DNA of 64,000 bases from Shewanella nanhaiensis. Its GTDB lineage: Bacteria > Pseudomonadota > Gammaproteobacteria > Enterobacterales > Shewanellaceae. Where the stretch lies: assembly GCF_019457885.1 (NCBI RefSeq), contig NZ_JAHZST010000002.1, forward strand, positions 248,001 to 312,000, given 5' to 3'. The notes beneath the pieces were generated by a model that worked only from the letters and a program-made list of their open reading frames with translations, was not told the DNA's origin and made no database searches. Shown one piece after another: positions 8,455-16,219 of this stretch. A program made the position numbers and the translations under genes. How positions within the stretch are numbered: position 1 is the stretch's first letter; the number at the start of each line of letters is the position of its first letter.

Positions 8455-10365
8455 ATGTTTACCAAAAAACTTATCGGCCTCAGTGTGCTAATGACACTAG
8501 TTGGCTGTAACAATGAAGAATCAACACCGACAAATGAGCTAACAGAGCCCAGTGTCAAGGTCGCCCCGACTCAAACCCAAGCGTCAAAACGGGCAAACAT
8601 AGATGTTAAAGTCGCCCAATTGACCCAAGACTACATCCGATCGCAGCCAGCTTTAGCCACCTCTTTAAATCTTAGCCCTGAGATTGCAGGGGACTTTCAA
8701 CGCAAGCTTCCCGATCTCTCCTCTGCAGGTATGAAGCAGTTGCAGTTAAAGATGAGACAAGCCGCAGCGCAGCTTGCCACCATTGATAGAGAAGGGCTTT
8801 CTGAAGCAGATAAACGCCACGTAGACGTCAATGAGGTCATCGCCAATTATTACGCTGGTGACAACCAATTTGATGCGGGTTATATCGATGTCTGGGCTGG
8901 GCATCTGCCCTATATCGTCAATCAGATAAACGGGCCGCTGATCGACACTCCCACCACATTGATTGATCAACAGGCCATTTTAAACCTAAATGATGCCGAG
9001 GATTACCTAGAACGATTAACGGCATTGGCAACGATGACGCTTCAAGTAAAAGCAAAAGTTGAAGCCGATGCCGCTAACGGGGTGATCCTGCCAAAACCCC
9101 TCTTTGCTAACACGCTGAAGTTTTTCGCCAACTTCACACAAAAGCCAGCCAGTGATCACCCATTGGTCAGCAGTTTCGAAGAGAAGCTTAACTCGGTTGA
9201 CACTTTAGATGAGAAACAGCGACAGAAGTTGACAGCTCAGGCTGCAAAGGCCATTGAAGAGCAGGTTTATCCTGCTTATCGAGAGGTAAGTAAGCTAATG
9301 ACTCGTTTAGAGCCCAAGGCGCCAACAGATGTGGGAATATGGGCGCAACCTAACGGTGAGCGCTTCTATCAACATGGTATCACCTATCTGGCAGACTCTA
9401 ACTTGAGCGCCGATGAGATCCATCAACTAGGTGTTGATGAAGTGACCCGCATTACCCAAGAGATGGACAGCATCTTAAAAGCCAACGGCTATAGTGAGGG
9501 AAGTGTTGGAATGCGTATGGTGAAACTGAGCAGTGAGCCCCGCTTTCTCTATGAAAACTCAGATGAGGGCCGTAAACAGCTACTTAGCGATCTCAGTCGT
9601 GATATCGACACCATAATGGAGAAAGCCCCACAACTCTTCTCCACCTTGCCCCCACAAGAGGTTGTAGTTAAGCGCGTTCCGGTGGAGGTCGAAGCTGGAG
9701 CTGCTGGGGGCGCTTACGTACCTCCAGCCCTCGATGGCAGTCGCGATGGTGTTTACCTAATTAACCTAAAGGATATGACCTCAATCGCTAAGTTCGACCT
9801 GAAAACCTTAACCTACCACGAAGCAGTCCCAGGTCATCACTTCCAGATAGCCCTTAACATGCTGCAAACTGATATCGGCTTGATGCGTCAGAATGCTTCC
9901 TTCAATGGCTACATTGAGGGCTGGGCGCTCTACTCTGAGCTGCTCGCCTATGAGATGGGGATGTATGAGGGGGATCCATGGGGAGATCTAGGTCGACTAA
10001 AAGCTGAGGCATACCGCGCAGCTAGACTAGTTGTCGATACTGGTCTGCATCATAAAAAGTGGACTCGTCAACAAGCCATTGAATACTTTGCCGAAGCAAC
10101 AGGTTCTACTCAGGCTAATGTCACAAGCGCGATCGATCGTTATATCGCTTGGCCAGCGCAAGCCCTAGGTTATAAGTTGGGAATGATTAAACTGGTTGAA
10201 CTCAGAGCGAAAGCTCAACAGGCGATGGGTGAGCAGTTCGATATTCGTCAGTTTCATGATCTGATACTGCTCCCAGGCGCCCGCTCTATCAGCATGGTTG
10301 AAGCCGATATCAACCACTGGATTGAGCAGCACATACAAACCACCAGCCTCAACAATATTCAATAA
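8455..10365 (+). CDS. DUF885 family lipoprotein, putative zinc metallopeptidase
   Basis: The N-terminus is a lipoprotein signal with lipobox LVGC. The body of about 600 residues fits the DUF885 family, with the zinc-binding motif HEAVPGHH (H455, E456), an upstream GGAYVPPALDGSR segment, and the downstream glutamate region NGYIEGWALYSE. These are gluzincin-like putative peptidases of the cell envelope; the substrate is unknown. An AAAGGATG ribosome site precedes the ATG. A hairpin at 10386-10414 ends the transcript. Confidence 0.87.
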   Translation: MFTKKLIGLSVLMTLVGCNNEESTPTNELTEPSVKVAPTQTQASKRANIDVKVAQLTQDYIRSQPALATSLNLSPEIAGDFQRKLPDLSSAGMKQLQLKMRQAAAQLATIDREGLSEADKRHVDVNEVIANYYAGDNQFDAGYIDVWAGHLPYIVNQINGPLIDTPTTLIDQQAILNLNDAEDYLERLTALATMTLQVKAKVEADAANGVILPKPLFANTLKFFANFTQKPASDHPLVSSFEEKLNSVDTLDEKQRQKLTAQAAKAIEEQVYPAYREVSKLMTRLEPKAPTDVGIWAQPNGERFYQHGITYLADSNLSADEIHQLGVDEVTRITQEMDSILKANGYSEGSVGMRMVKLSSEPRFLYENSDEGRKQLLSDLSRDIDTIMEKAPQLFSTLPPQEVVVKRVPVEVEAGAAGGAYVPPALDGSRDGVYLINLKDMTSIAKFDLKTLTYHEAVPGHHFQIALNMLQTDIGLMRQNASFNGYIEGWALYSELLAYEMGMYEGDPWGDLGRLKAEAYRAARLVVDTGLHHKKWTRQQAIEYFAEATGSTQANVTSAIDRYIAWPAQALGYKLGMIKLVELRAKAQQAMGEQFDIRQFHDLILLPGARSISMVEADINHWIEQHIQTTSLNNIQ

Positions 10366-10385
10366 GAGAAGACAGTCTCAATCGC

Positions 10386-10422
10386 TCCCTGAGTTATCCC
10401 CACAGACTCAGGGAAGCCCTCT
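10386..10422 (+). terminator. Terminator hairpin of the DUF885 gene
   Basis: TCCCTGAGT (10386-10394) pairs with ACTCAGGGA (10406-10414) and is followed by a pyrimidine-rich stretch ending in TTTT, 20 bases past the stop codon. Confidence 0.6.
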
Positions 10423-10457
10423 CTTTTGCACACTAAGCGGTTAAAATGGGTATACAT

Positions 10458-10473
10458 AGTGATCAACATCACA
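10458..10473. promoter_or_regulatory. Candidate CRP-type site upstream of the RarD-like gene
   Basis: On the reverse strand the site reads TGTGATGTTGATCACT, matching the TGTGA-N6-TCACA consensus in nine of ten core positions. It ends 25 bases before the gene start, close enough to overlap the promoter or transcript start, so repression is at least as likely as activation. This is a sequence match only. Confidence 0.45.
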
Positions 10474-10498
10474 TTTTTATCTCAATTTCAGTGAGAGA

Positions 10499-11482
10499 AT
10501 GCGCGCCTCTAAACAGTCCAATCTACTCAAGTTATCTTCTATGCATTCAACGAGAGAAAAACAGGCAAGCTCCTCATTTAAGGGCAACGCACTGGCAGCA
10601 TTTTCATTTCTGCTATGGGGCTTGATGCCACTCTATTATCAATATCTACCAAATGCAGATATTAACGAACTGTTGGCGTTTAGAATTCTCTTCTCCGTCC
10701 CCTTTATGGCATTAGTATTCCTGCTTTTAGGGCGAACTATGCCCTCAATGTCAGCATTGAAAGCGGACAAAAGATCGGTCGTTTTATGCGGCTTGGCGTC
10801 ACTTATCATGTGTGTCTCTTGGTATAGCTTCACGTGGGCCATCACCCATGGACAAGTATTGGCTGCAAGCTTAGGCTTTTTTATCAACCCTCTGTTTGCG
10901 ATTGGCTTAGGTGTTCTGTTTCTTGGAGATAAACTCACCTCAGCACAAAAGCTAGCAGTAATATTAGGCACCTGTGGTATCAGCTACATGGTCTATAGCT
11001 ATGGTGAGCTCCCTTGGCTTGCACTAAGCATGGGCAGCTTTTTTGCGCTCTACGGACTATGTAAAAAGTTTATCCGTTTCGACTCTCTCACTTCGGTAAC
11101 ACTTGAAGCTATCTGGCTAATGCCTTTTGCTGCTATCTACCTCATCTGGCTCTGGAGCTCAGATCAAAGTGTCGCCATCTCTTCAGCACTATCTGGAGAA
11201 GTTTCAGTTCTGCTGCTCTACATGGGCACGGCGCCGTTAACTTTACTGCCTCTGGTCTTCTTTGCATTAGCAGTCAGAGCCACTAGCCTATCTATGATAG
11301 GTTTGATGCAGTATATCGAGCCGAGCCTGCACTTCCTGCTGGCTGTTATCCTATTTAATGAACACTTTGATCAGGTGAAAGCGGTCAGCTTTGCGTTAAT
11401 CTGGACCGGACTTCTACTCTGCTCATTAGAAGCTCTCCCCACCCTAAGGCATAAACTGTTAGCTAACAAACACTCAGGTTAA
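10499..11482 (+). CDS. rarD: RarD-like EamA-family permease
   Basis: After a polar tail, the protein has about ten membrane segments and the RarD signature features FLLWGLMPLYYQYL, WAITHGQVLAASLGFFINPLF and a final EHFDQVKAVSFALIW. RarD proteins are DMT-superfamily inner-membrane carriers with poorly defined substrates; E. coli rarD mutants are linked to chloramphenicol sensitivity. The start at 10499 gives a 27-residue polar tail; an internal ATG at 10541 would give a more usual N-terminus, so the start is uncertain. The stop overlaps the stop of the convergent hydrolase gene by four bases. A CRP-like site lies just upstream. Confidence 0.88.
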   Translation: MRASKQSNLLKLSSMHSTREKQASSSFKGNALAAFSFLLWGLMPLYYQYLPNADINELLAFRILFSVPFMALVFLLLGRTMPSMSALKADKRSVVLCGLASLIMCVSWYSFTWAITHGQVLAASLGFFINPLFAIGLGVLFLGDKLTSAQKLAVILGTCGISYMVYSYGELPWLALSMGSFFALYGLCKKFIRFDSLTSVTLEAIWLMPFAAIYLIWLWSSDQSVAISSALSGEVSVLLLYMGTAPLTLLPLVFFALAVRATSLSMIGLMQYIEPSLHFLLAVILFNEHFDQVKAVSFALIWTGLLLCSLEALPTLRHKLLANKHSG

Positions 11483-12063
11483 GCTAATGCGCCTCTTAGC
11501 TCTGCAATAATCTCATCGGTGATCTTACGACTAAAGATCACCGATAGATGTAAGATAATAAAAAAGCGTTTGTTTTTGGCCCACGGCCAAAGTGAGCTCG
11601 AACTCGGTACTATGGTGTAATCGATAGCCGTCCAGTAAGAGAACAAGTTCACTCCCTCCAGACTCTCCTCACCCTCTTGCAAAAAATGCAATAGCTCACT
11701 GTTTGGTCTTAGCTGTTTAAATGTTTTTGAGGGATAGGGAAGATAAGCGGTATAAGTCCCATGGTGGGGGGACGACAGCGTAAAGAGATTCGCCACCCGT
11801 TTGGCTCCACCTAACGCTTGCAGATAATACCTGGCAACTATCCCACCCATGCTAAAACCCACAAGCGTGATCATCTCATGCTCACCAAACCTTAGCTCTA
11901 TCTGCTGCTTTAAGCTGGTACTCGCATGTTCGATACCCAAGCTGCCATCAAACGGCGCTAATGTCGGAGCAAAACACTCATGGCCTTCGGCCTCAAAGAT
12001 CTTCTGCATCCGGCTCATCACTCTGCCCGTATTAAAGATCCCATGAACTAACACTATTTTCAT
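11479..12063 (-). CDS. Small alpha/beta hydrolase, lipase-like
   Basis: The protein opens with VLVHGIFNTG, the oxyanion-hole HG motif of lipases. The nucleophile elbow is GFSMGG, followed by RYYLQ, and LFTLSSPHHGT is typical of PGAP1/triacylglycerol-lipase-like esterases. No signal peptide is present, so it is probably cytoplasmic. At 194 residues it is short but has the core fold. The catalytic Asp and His are not obvious by eye; a histidine near the C-terminus (IILHLS) is one possibility. It is convergent with rarD, with overlapping stop codons. Confidence 0.8.
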   Translation of the reverse strand: MKIVLVHGIFNTGRVMSRMQKIFEAEGHECFAPTLAPFDGSLGIEHASTSLKQQIELRFGEHEMITLVGFSMGGIVARYYLQALGGAKRVANLFTLSSPHHGTYTAYLPYPSKTFKQLRPNSELLHFLQEGEESLEGVNLFSYWTAIDYTIVPSSSSLWPWAKNKRFFIILHLSVIFSRKITDEIIAELRGALA

Positions 12064-12174
12064 CCACTAGCCCCTAAAATAATGCGAATCTAAACTTCCT
12101 ATAGAAGATATCTGCTATCATGCGCCCCTATCAATAGCTGTCCGCTATCCAGTACTAAATACGAGCCAAAAACT

Positions 12175-13182
12175 ATGTCGATTTCATCTTTATTAACCAG
12201 CGCATTAGCGAAACGTCATGATCTATTAGCGGACGCTAAGTTGAACAATACCGACTGTTATCGTGTATTTCACGGCACAGTAGAGGGCCATAACGGTTTA
12301 AATATCGATAGGTATGGCGATGCTTGGTTAATTCAAACGTTTCATCAGACGTTAACCCAAGATGAGCTCAATGAAATCAAGCTTATACTGAAAAATATAA
12401 ACCCACTGACTGCCATCTACAATGACCGCTCAGACAAGAACTCTCGGGTAATGAACGCTCTCGACACAGCCGACGAGACCTTTGCTCAATCTGCGCAAGT
12501 GATGCAGGAAAATGGCATTAAATTTACCTCCAAACTTCGCCATGAAGGGCAAGACCCTCTGCTATTTTTAGATATGCGAGTCGGTCGTGAATATGTTCAC
12601 GCCAACAGCAAAAATAAAACCGTACTCAATCTATTTTCATACACCTGTGGCATTGGCACAGCGGCCGCAGTGGGCGGTGCAAAACGCGTGATCAATATCG
12701 ATTTTTCATCTTTTGCATTGGAAGCTGGGCGTAAGAATGCCGAGTTAAATGGCGTACCTGAGGTGTGTCAGTTTATTCAAAGTGATGCCTTTCCTGCACT
12801 GCGCCAACTTGCAGGATTAAAAGTGGGTGGGCGCCGTAACCAAAAGCTGCCCGCCTATCCTAAAATGAGCGCCACCCAGTTCGATCTTGTCTTCCTCGAC
12901 CCACCACGTTTCGCTAAAAGTGCCTTTGGCACGGTCGATCTTATCAATGATTATCAGGGACTATTTAAACCAGCCATGTTAGCCACTAAAAAAGGCGGCA
13001 CCATCGTCTGTTGTAATAATGTCGCCAAAGTGGAACGTGAAGCCTGGTTTAACTCCCTCAATCGCTGTGTGGAAAAACAGGGACGTAGCGTTGCCAGTCA
13101 CCAATGGCTAGATTGCCATGAAGACTTCCCTTCGTTTGATGGGAATCATCCATTGAAAATAGTCGCTTTAACTTTAGGTTAA
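12175..13182 (+). CDS. Class I SAM-dependent methyltransferase, RlmI/RlmK-like
   Basis: The N-terminal part has a YRVFHGTVEGHNGLNIDRYGDAW segment, related to the PUA/EEHEE region of RlmI-type enzymes. The catalytic domain carries FLDMRVGREYV, the SAM-binding VLNLFSYTCGIGTAAAVGGA and the catalytic-loop motif FLDPPRFAKS. It fits the PF10672 family of 23S rRNA m5C-like or m2G methyltransferases. It lacks the two-methyltransferase layout of RlmL/RlmK. The exact modified base is unknown. It is a single-gene unit with a short upstream gap. Confidence 0.82.
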   Translation: MSISSLLTSALAKRHDLLADAKLNNTDCYRVFHGTVEGHNGLNIDRYGDAWLIQTFHQTLTQDELNEIKLILKNINPLTAIYNDRSDKNSRVMNALDTADETFAQSAQVMQENGIKFTSKLRHEGQDPLLFLDMRVGREYVHANSKNKTVLNLFSYTCGIGTAAAVGGAKRVINIDFSSFALEAGRKNAELNGVPEVCQFIQSDAFPALRQLAGLKVGGRRNQKLPAYPKMSATQFDLVFLDPPRFAKSAFGTVDLINDYQGLFKPAMLATKKGGTIVCCNNVAKVEREAWFNSLNRCVEKQGRSVASHQWLDCHEDFPSFDGNHPLKIVALTLG

Positions 13183-13770
13183 AGCCCTTAGTTTCAGTGT
13201 TGGGTGACTTGTCGGATAACAAATTGGTTCTACTTGTCGAATCACAAGTTTTAAATATTTTGAGGGTTGGGTTCATTGGGCGAGATTGGTACTTAGTGAG
13301 CAAGTTGTGAATCATCACTTCAATATTGTTTATTGCTTGCAGCAGGCCTAATGTGTAAATACTTCAGTGGGACGGTGAGTGAAGCAAAGCTTCAAGCTTA
13401 CGAACGAGAAGCATGGAGGCTGAACTGGCACTTAGATAGGGATATCGTTGGAAAGTACAATCCCTGTAAGCTCGACGATGACATCCATGCCACCAACGCC
13501 CACAGCCGCATTCACACCTGATTGTTTATCTCTTCGATTAATAAGTTATTGGCTTTGTTTGTATTTTTAGATATTACAAAGATTTATCAGCGATGGGCTA
13601 TGACTGGGAGGCCGAAAAAGTAACTATTCTTGATAACTGGATGACCAGCATAAAAAAGATGATTGTTAACTTAAATTCGATCTTGAGAGATAGTACTTTT
13701 TTGAGGTGATAGTGTGGGAAGCCCCACAAGCTTAGCATTAGCAATTGGCGCCATAGTCTCTTATCACGCA
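13183..13770. other. Intergenic stretch holding a divergent copy of the small-peptide repeat
   Basis: No clear conventional gene. From 13351 to 13521 the forward strand is open and encodes MCKYFSGT at its start and PCKLDDDIHATNAHSRIHT at its end. This matches the peptide encoded on the reverse strand by the repeat at 15190-15442 (MCRYFCDT and PCKLDDSILAVNGHSCIYT) apart from a middle insert of about 24 codons. A hairpin with stem TGTGGG/CCCACA lies near 13712-13731. The rest looks non-coding. Confidence 0.5.
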
Positions 13771-14058
13771 TTATTGCCAAATGATAGTTACTACAACTAC
13801 CACAATAAATAATATAACAGCCAAAGCTAGTAGGTTACCTACAAAAGCTAATACTTTAGGTAGCCTAGTGAAGGAGCCTAGCTCCCATTTAGATAAAGCA
13901 CCTTTACCTTTAAGAAAAGACTCTTTATCTGAATCCTGAACGGTGTTCCATTCACTATTAAACTTCTTAGATGAACGAACACCTGAAAGGATTTTATAAC
14001 CGAAAATAGCTATTAATATTACTAAGAGAATAACTTCAAAAAATTCAGTTAACGCCAT
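13771..14058 (-). CDS. Small membrane protein of unknown function, likely integron cassette gene
   Basis: The 95-residue product has an N-terminal membrane segment (about residues 6-23), a polar middle with many Lys/Ser residues, and a very hydrophobic C-terminal segment of Val/Ile (about residues 70-93). I do not recognise the family. Its start lies 12 bases downstream (in its direction) of the attC candidate, which is the usual spacing in integron cassettes. Its codon use is AT-leaning like its cassette neighbour. No attC candidate was seen after its stop, so this may be the truncated last cassette. Confidence 0.6.
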   Translation of the reverse strand: MALTEFFEVILLVILIAIFGYKILSGVRSSKKFNSEWNTVQDSDKESFLKGKGALSKWELGSFTRLPKVLAFVGNLLALAVILFIVVVVVTIIWQ

Positions 14059-14070
14059 AAATTCCTATTC

Positions 14071-14170
14071 GTAACGCCCTGCTAACAAGTGAACCATGTG
14101 CTGGCAGGCGATTTGCTCAGCAAATGGCATGACAGCCTTGGTGAATATGAATCTAACAGCTTGTTATATG
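14071..14170 (-). other. Candidate integron attC recombination site
   Basis: Read on the reverse strand the site starts GCATATAACAAGCTGTTAG and ends CTTGTTAGCAGGGCGTTAC, matching the RYYYAAC and GGGCGTTA boxes of VCR-type attC sites. The interior folds into a long bulged hairpin, from ACCAAGGCTGTCATGCC to the matching CGCCTGCCAGCACATGGT, capped by the perfect stem ATTTGCTGAGCAAAT. The 100-bp length and the position between two small same-strand genes fit. A lone GTTATATGC box also lies at 14616-14624, immediately before the next gene upstream, where a cassette junction is expected. No integrase gene is in the window. Confidence 0.68.
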
Positions 14171-14174
14171 CACG

Positions 14175-14609
14175 TCACTCATTAAGTCGTTGTTCTTTTT
14201 CTGCTTCAGGTAATTTATCCCACAGAGTTTCATAGTAAAACTTTTTAATCAAAGGGTAATTAGCCTGCGCAAATTCTCTTACCATATCAGGATCAGAATA
14301 CTTCATCGGTTGATGAAATAACTCGTTAGCCTTTTCCATGAACTCAAATAATTCTATAAACTCATTTTGAGATAATTTGATTGAAGGTAAATTATCTACA
14401 ATTTCAAATTCTGCATCCTTTGAATCAAAGGTTTCTAACCAAATTGTACAGCCACCTTTGTCGTAACACTCAAGATCAAAAGCTCCGTCATAGAAATCTA
14501 CAACAGTCGCAATATCACCAACTTTGGGGGTACGTGTACCCATGTGATTTTCATCAAATGTGAACTCACGATTTAACTTGTTAATTCTAACGACTGAATA
14601 TTGCTTCAT
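14175..14609 (-). CDS. Hypothetical protein, likely integron cassette gene
   Basis: From the ATG at 14609 the product has 144 residues beginning MKQYSVVRINKLNREF. The N-terminal half (GDIATVVDFYDGAFDLECYD) looks like a small SH3-like beta barrel of the kind seen in DUF4926-like proteins; the C-terminal half is helical and acidic, ending in LPEAEKEQRLNE. I do not recognise a function. A longer start at 14672 is open but would read through the GTTATATGC cassette junction, so I reject it. The attC candidate begins a few bases after the stop. Confidence 0.6.
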   Translation of the reverse strand: MKQYSVVRINKLNREFTFDENHMGTRTPKVGDIATVVDFYDGAFDLECYDKGGCTIWLETFDSKDAEFEIVDNLPSIKLSQNEFIELFEFMEKANELFHQPMKYSDPDMVREFAQANYPLIKKFYYETLWDKLPEAEKEQRLNE

Positions 14610-14852
14610 CCGTGACCTTAGTGCATATAACAGTATATTAGGCTGAACTTCGAATAAGAACATTCTCCACAAGAATAGCCAGCGAGCTTATAGCGTTAAG
14701 CTAACAGTAAAACCACTACCTATCAATAAGTTAATCTTAAGTGCTTCCTAGTTATCGTTTTCCCCACTTAAGTGAAACAAAGAACATCTGTTATAGCAAA
14801 AAGTGCAACGTATAAACTGTTTAACCTTGCCATAATTTAAAATCAAAATTCT

Positions 14853-15154
14853 ACCAATAAAGCCAAATCAAAGAGATACTCTTGATTAGAATCAGCAAGT
14901 GTAGATGCAGCTGTGGCCGTTGACAGCAAGGCCAGAAATGTTCCCTACATTTTCCGGCATTTCCCACATCCTTGTGGGTCAGATGCTGTTGTCGAGCTTA
15001 CAAGGACGTACTTGCAGCGTGTCACAGAAGTATCTACACATAAGCCCACGGCAGGTGATAGATAATCATGAAGGTATGGCCTTCAATAACCCAACCCAAT
15101 ACAAACTCAGCCAAAAGCCAAACCAGAAAATGTAATCAATCTTCATTCAAAGGC
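14853..15154. repeat. Intergenic repeat, copy A (with a 51-bp insertion)
   Basis: This copy shares near-identical sequence with copy B from CAAATAAAGCCAAAT through the ending TTCATTCAAAGGC. Relative to copy B it has about 51 extra bases at 14931-14981 that interrupt the short reverse-strand reading frame, giving a stop soon after PCKLDNSI. The core is bounded by the inverted words GTGTAGAT and ATCTACAC. It ends in the same hairpin-containing motif found after three nearby genes. There is no conventional gene in 14673-15446. Confidence 0.8.
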
Positions 15155-15189
15155 TAGCTAACTTTGGGGCAAAAAACAGTTATGAACCG

Positions 15190-15442
15190 CAACCAAATAA
15201 AGCCAAATTGAAGAGAGCCTCTTGATTAAACTCAGCAAGTGTAGATGCAGCTGTGGCCGTTGACAGCAAGGATGCTGTCGTCGAGCTTACAAGGACGTAC
15301 TTGCAGCGTGTCACAGAAGTATCTACACATAAGCCCACGGCAGGTGATAGATAATCATGAAGGTATGGCCTTCAACAACCTACCCAATATCAAACCAGCC
15401 TAAAGCAAAAGAAGAAAATGTAATCAGCCTTCATTCGAAGGC
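15190..15442. repeat. Intergenic repeat, copy B, with an intact 32-codon reverse-strand frame
   Basis: This is a direct repeat of copy A without the insertion. On the reverse strand (15237-15335) it encodes a 32-residue Cys-rich peptide beginning MCRYFCDTLQVRPCKLDD and ending GHSCIYTC. A related frame occurs at 13351-13521 on the other strand. I cannot tell whether the peptide is made or whether the open frame is a by-product of a structured repeat; no good ribosome site precedes the ATG. Confidence 0.75.
15414..15442 (-). terminator. Terminator-like repeated hairpin after the DUF1287 gene
   Basis: On the reverse strand GCCTTCGAATGAAGGC forms a six-base stem, followed by TGATTACATTTTC. It starts four bases past the DUF1287 stop. 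Close copies follow fumC (16190-16216) and the alkylsulfatase-like gene (18938-18966), and an orphan lies at 15126-15154. Confidence 0.6.
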
Positions 15443-15446
15443 AAGG

Positions 15447-16043
15447 TTAATCACCACTAACTGTTACTTCATATCGATAGTGCCCTGTGATTTGGTAATC
15501 AAACAGCATATCTTCAAGTACGGGACCTGAGCCGATGTTGTGTACCACGTAGGGCTTTTCCTTGTCACCAACGCCTTGGCTAACAATGATGCCGATATGT
15601 GGAAGGTTACCAGGTAGCATCCAAGTCACAATATCACCAGAGCGGTAAGATTGAGCACTCAGATTAATTGGCAGTACTTCGCCATGACGGGTAAAGAACG
15701 TCTGTAAATTTGGAACTCTACGGTGGTCAATATTACTGTCAGGGCGCGTTAGCCCCCATATTCTTTTTGAGGGATATTCTGAGAAGTTTGCCAGCATATC
15801 TTCATGCACTAACGCTTGAAGATCGATGTTCAACTGGCGGTAGCTACGAATAATGACATCGGTGCACACACCAATATTGGCTGGCACATCTCCATTTGGG
15901 TAACTAATGCTGTGGTAAGCACCATCATAGCGCACACTATGCTTAGTTCTTTCTAAAGCTGCATCAACCAAGCTTGAAGCTGATGCAGCACCACAGACAG
16001 CGGATGAACAGAGCAGGAACAGTGCTAAAGTTAATCGTTCCAT
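15447..16043 (-). CDS. DUF1287 family secreted protein (YijF-like)
   Basis: A signal peptide (residues 1-22, ending ASAS) precedes a single domain with the DUF1287 features: VRYDGAYHSISYPNGDVP, the conserved GVCTDVIIRSYR with a cysteine that resembles the nucleophile of NlpC/P60-type amidases, the HRRVPNL segment and PHIGIIVSQ with a histidine. Such proteins are periplasmic and may act on peptidoglycan, but no activity is established. An AGGAG ribosome site precedes the ATG. It is a single-gene unit ended by the repeated hairpin. Confidence 0.85.
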   Translation of the reverse strand: MERLTLALFLLCSSAVCGAASASSLVDAALERTKHSVRYDGAYHSISYPNGDVPANIGVCTDVIIRSYRQLNIDLQALVHEDMLANFSEYPSKRIWGLTRPDSNIDHRRVPNLQTFFTRHGEVLPINLSAQSYRSGDIVTWMLPGNLPHIGIIVSQGVGDKEKPYVVHNIGSGPVLEDMLFDYQITGHYRYEVTVSGD

Positions 16044-16189
16044 GACAACTCCTAGGATCTTAGGTTTTATTCATATAGACCCATGTTGCGCTATACTCCC
16101 CCAAAATAGCAAATCGTTCACTCTGGATTAAACGATAAACACATCGCCCAATCCCTAACTCAGCCAGAAGTAAAAAACAAACCAAGAAA

Positions 16190-16216
16190 AATGTAATCAG
16201 TCTTCATTCGAAGAGC
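16190..16216 (-). terminator. Repeated hairpin motif after fumC
   Basis: AAAATGTAATCAGTCTTCAT followed by TCGAAGA is a variant of the motif at 15414-15442 and 18938-18966, placed three bases past the fumC stop. The stem is weaker here (CTTC/GAAG). The preceding 50 bases (16139-16190) also resemble the tails of repeat copies A and B. Confidence 0.45.
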
Positions 16217-16219
16217 TAT

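Noticed and set aside
13058..13318. Open reverse frame over the 3' end of the RlmI-like gene
   Set aside because: It overlaps a well-supported gene, has no ribosome site and no family resemblance.
14905..15135. Forward open frame within repeat copy A
   Set aside because: It lies wholly in the repeat, is not kept in copy B, and has no ribosome site.
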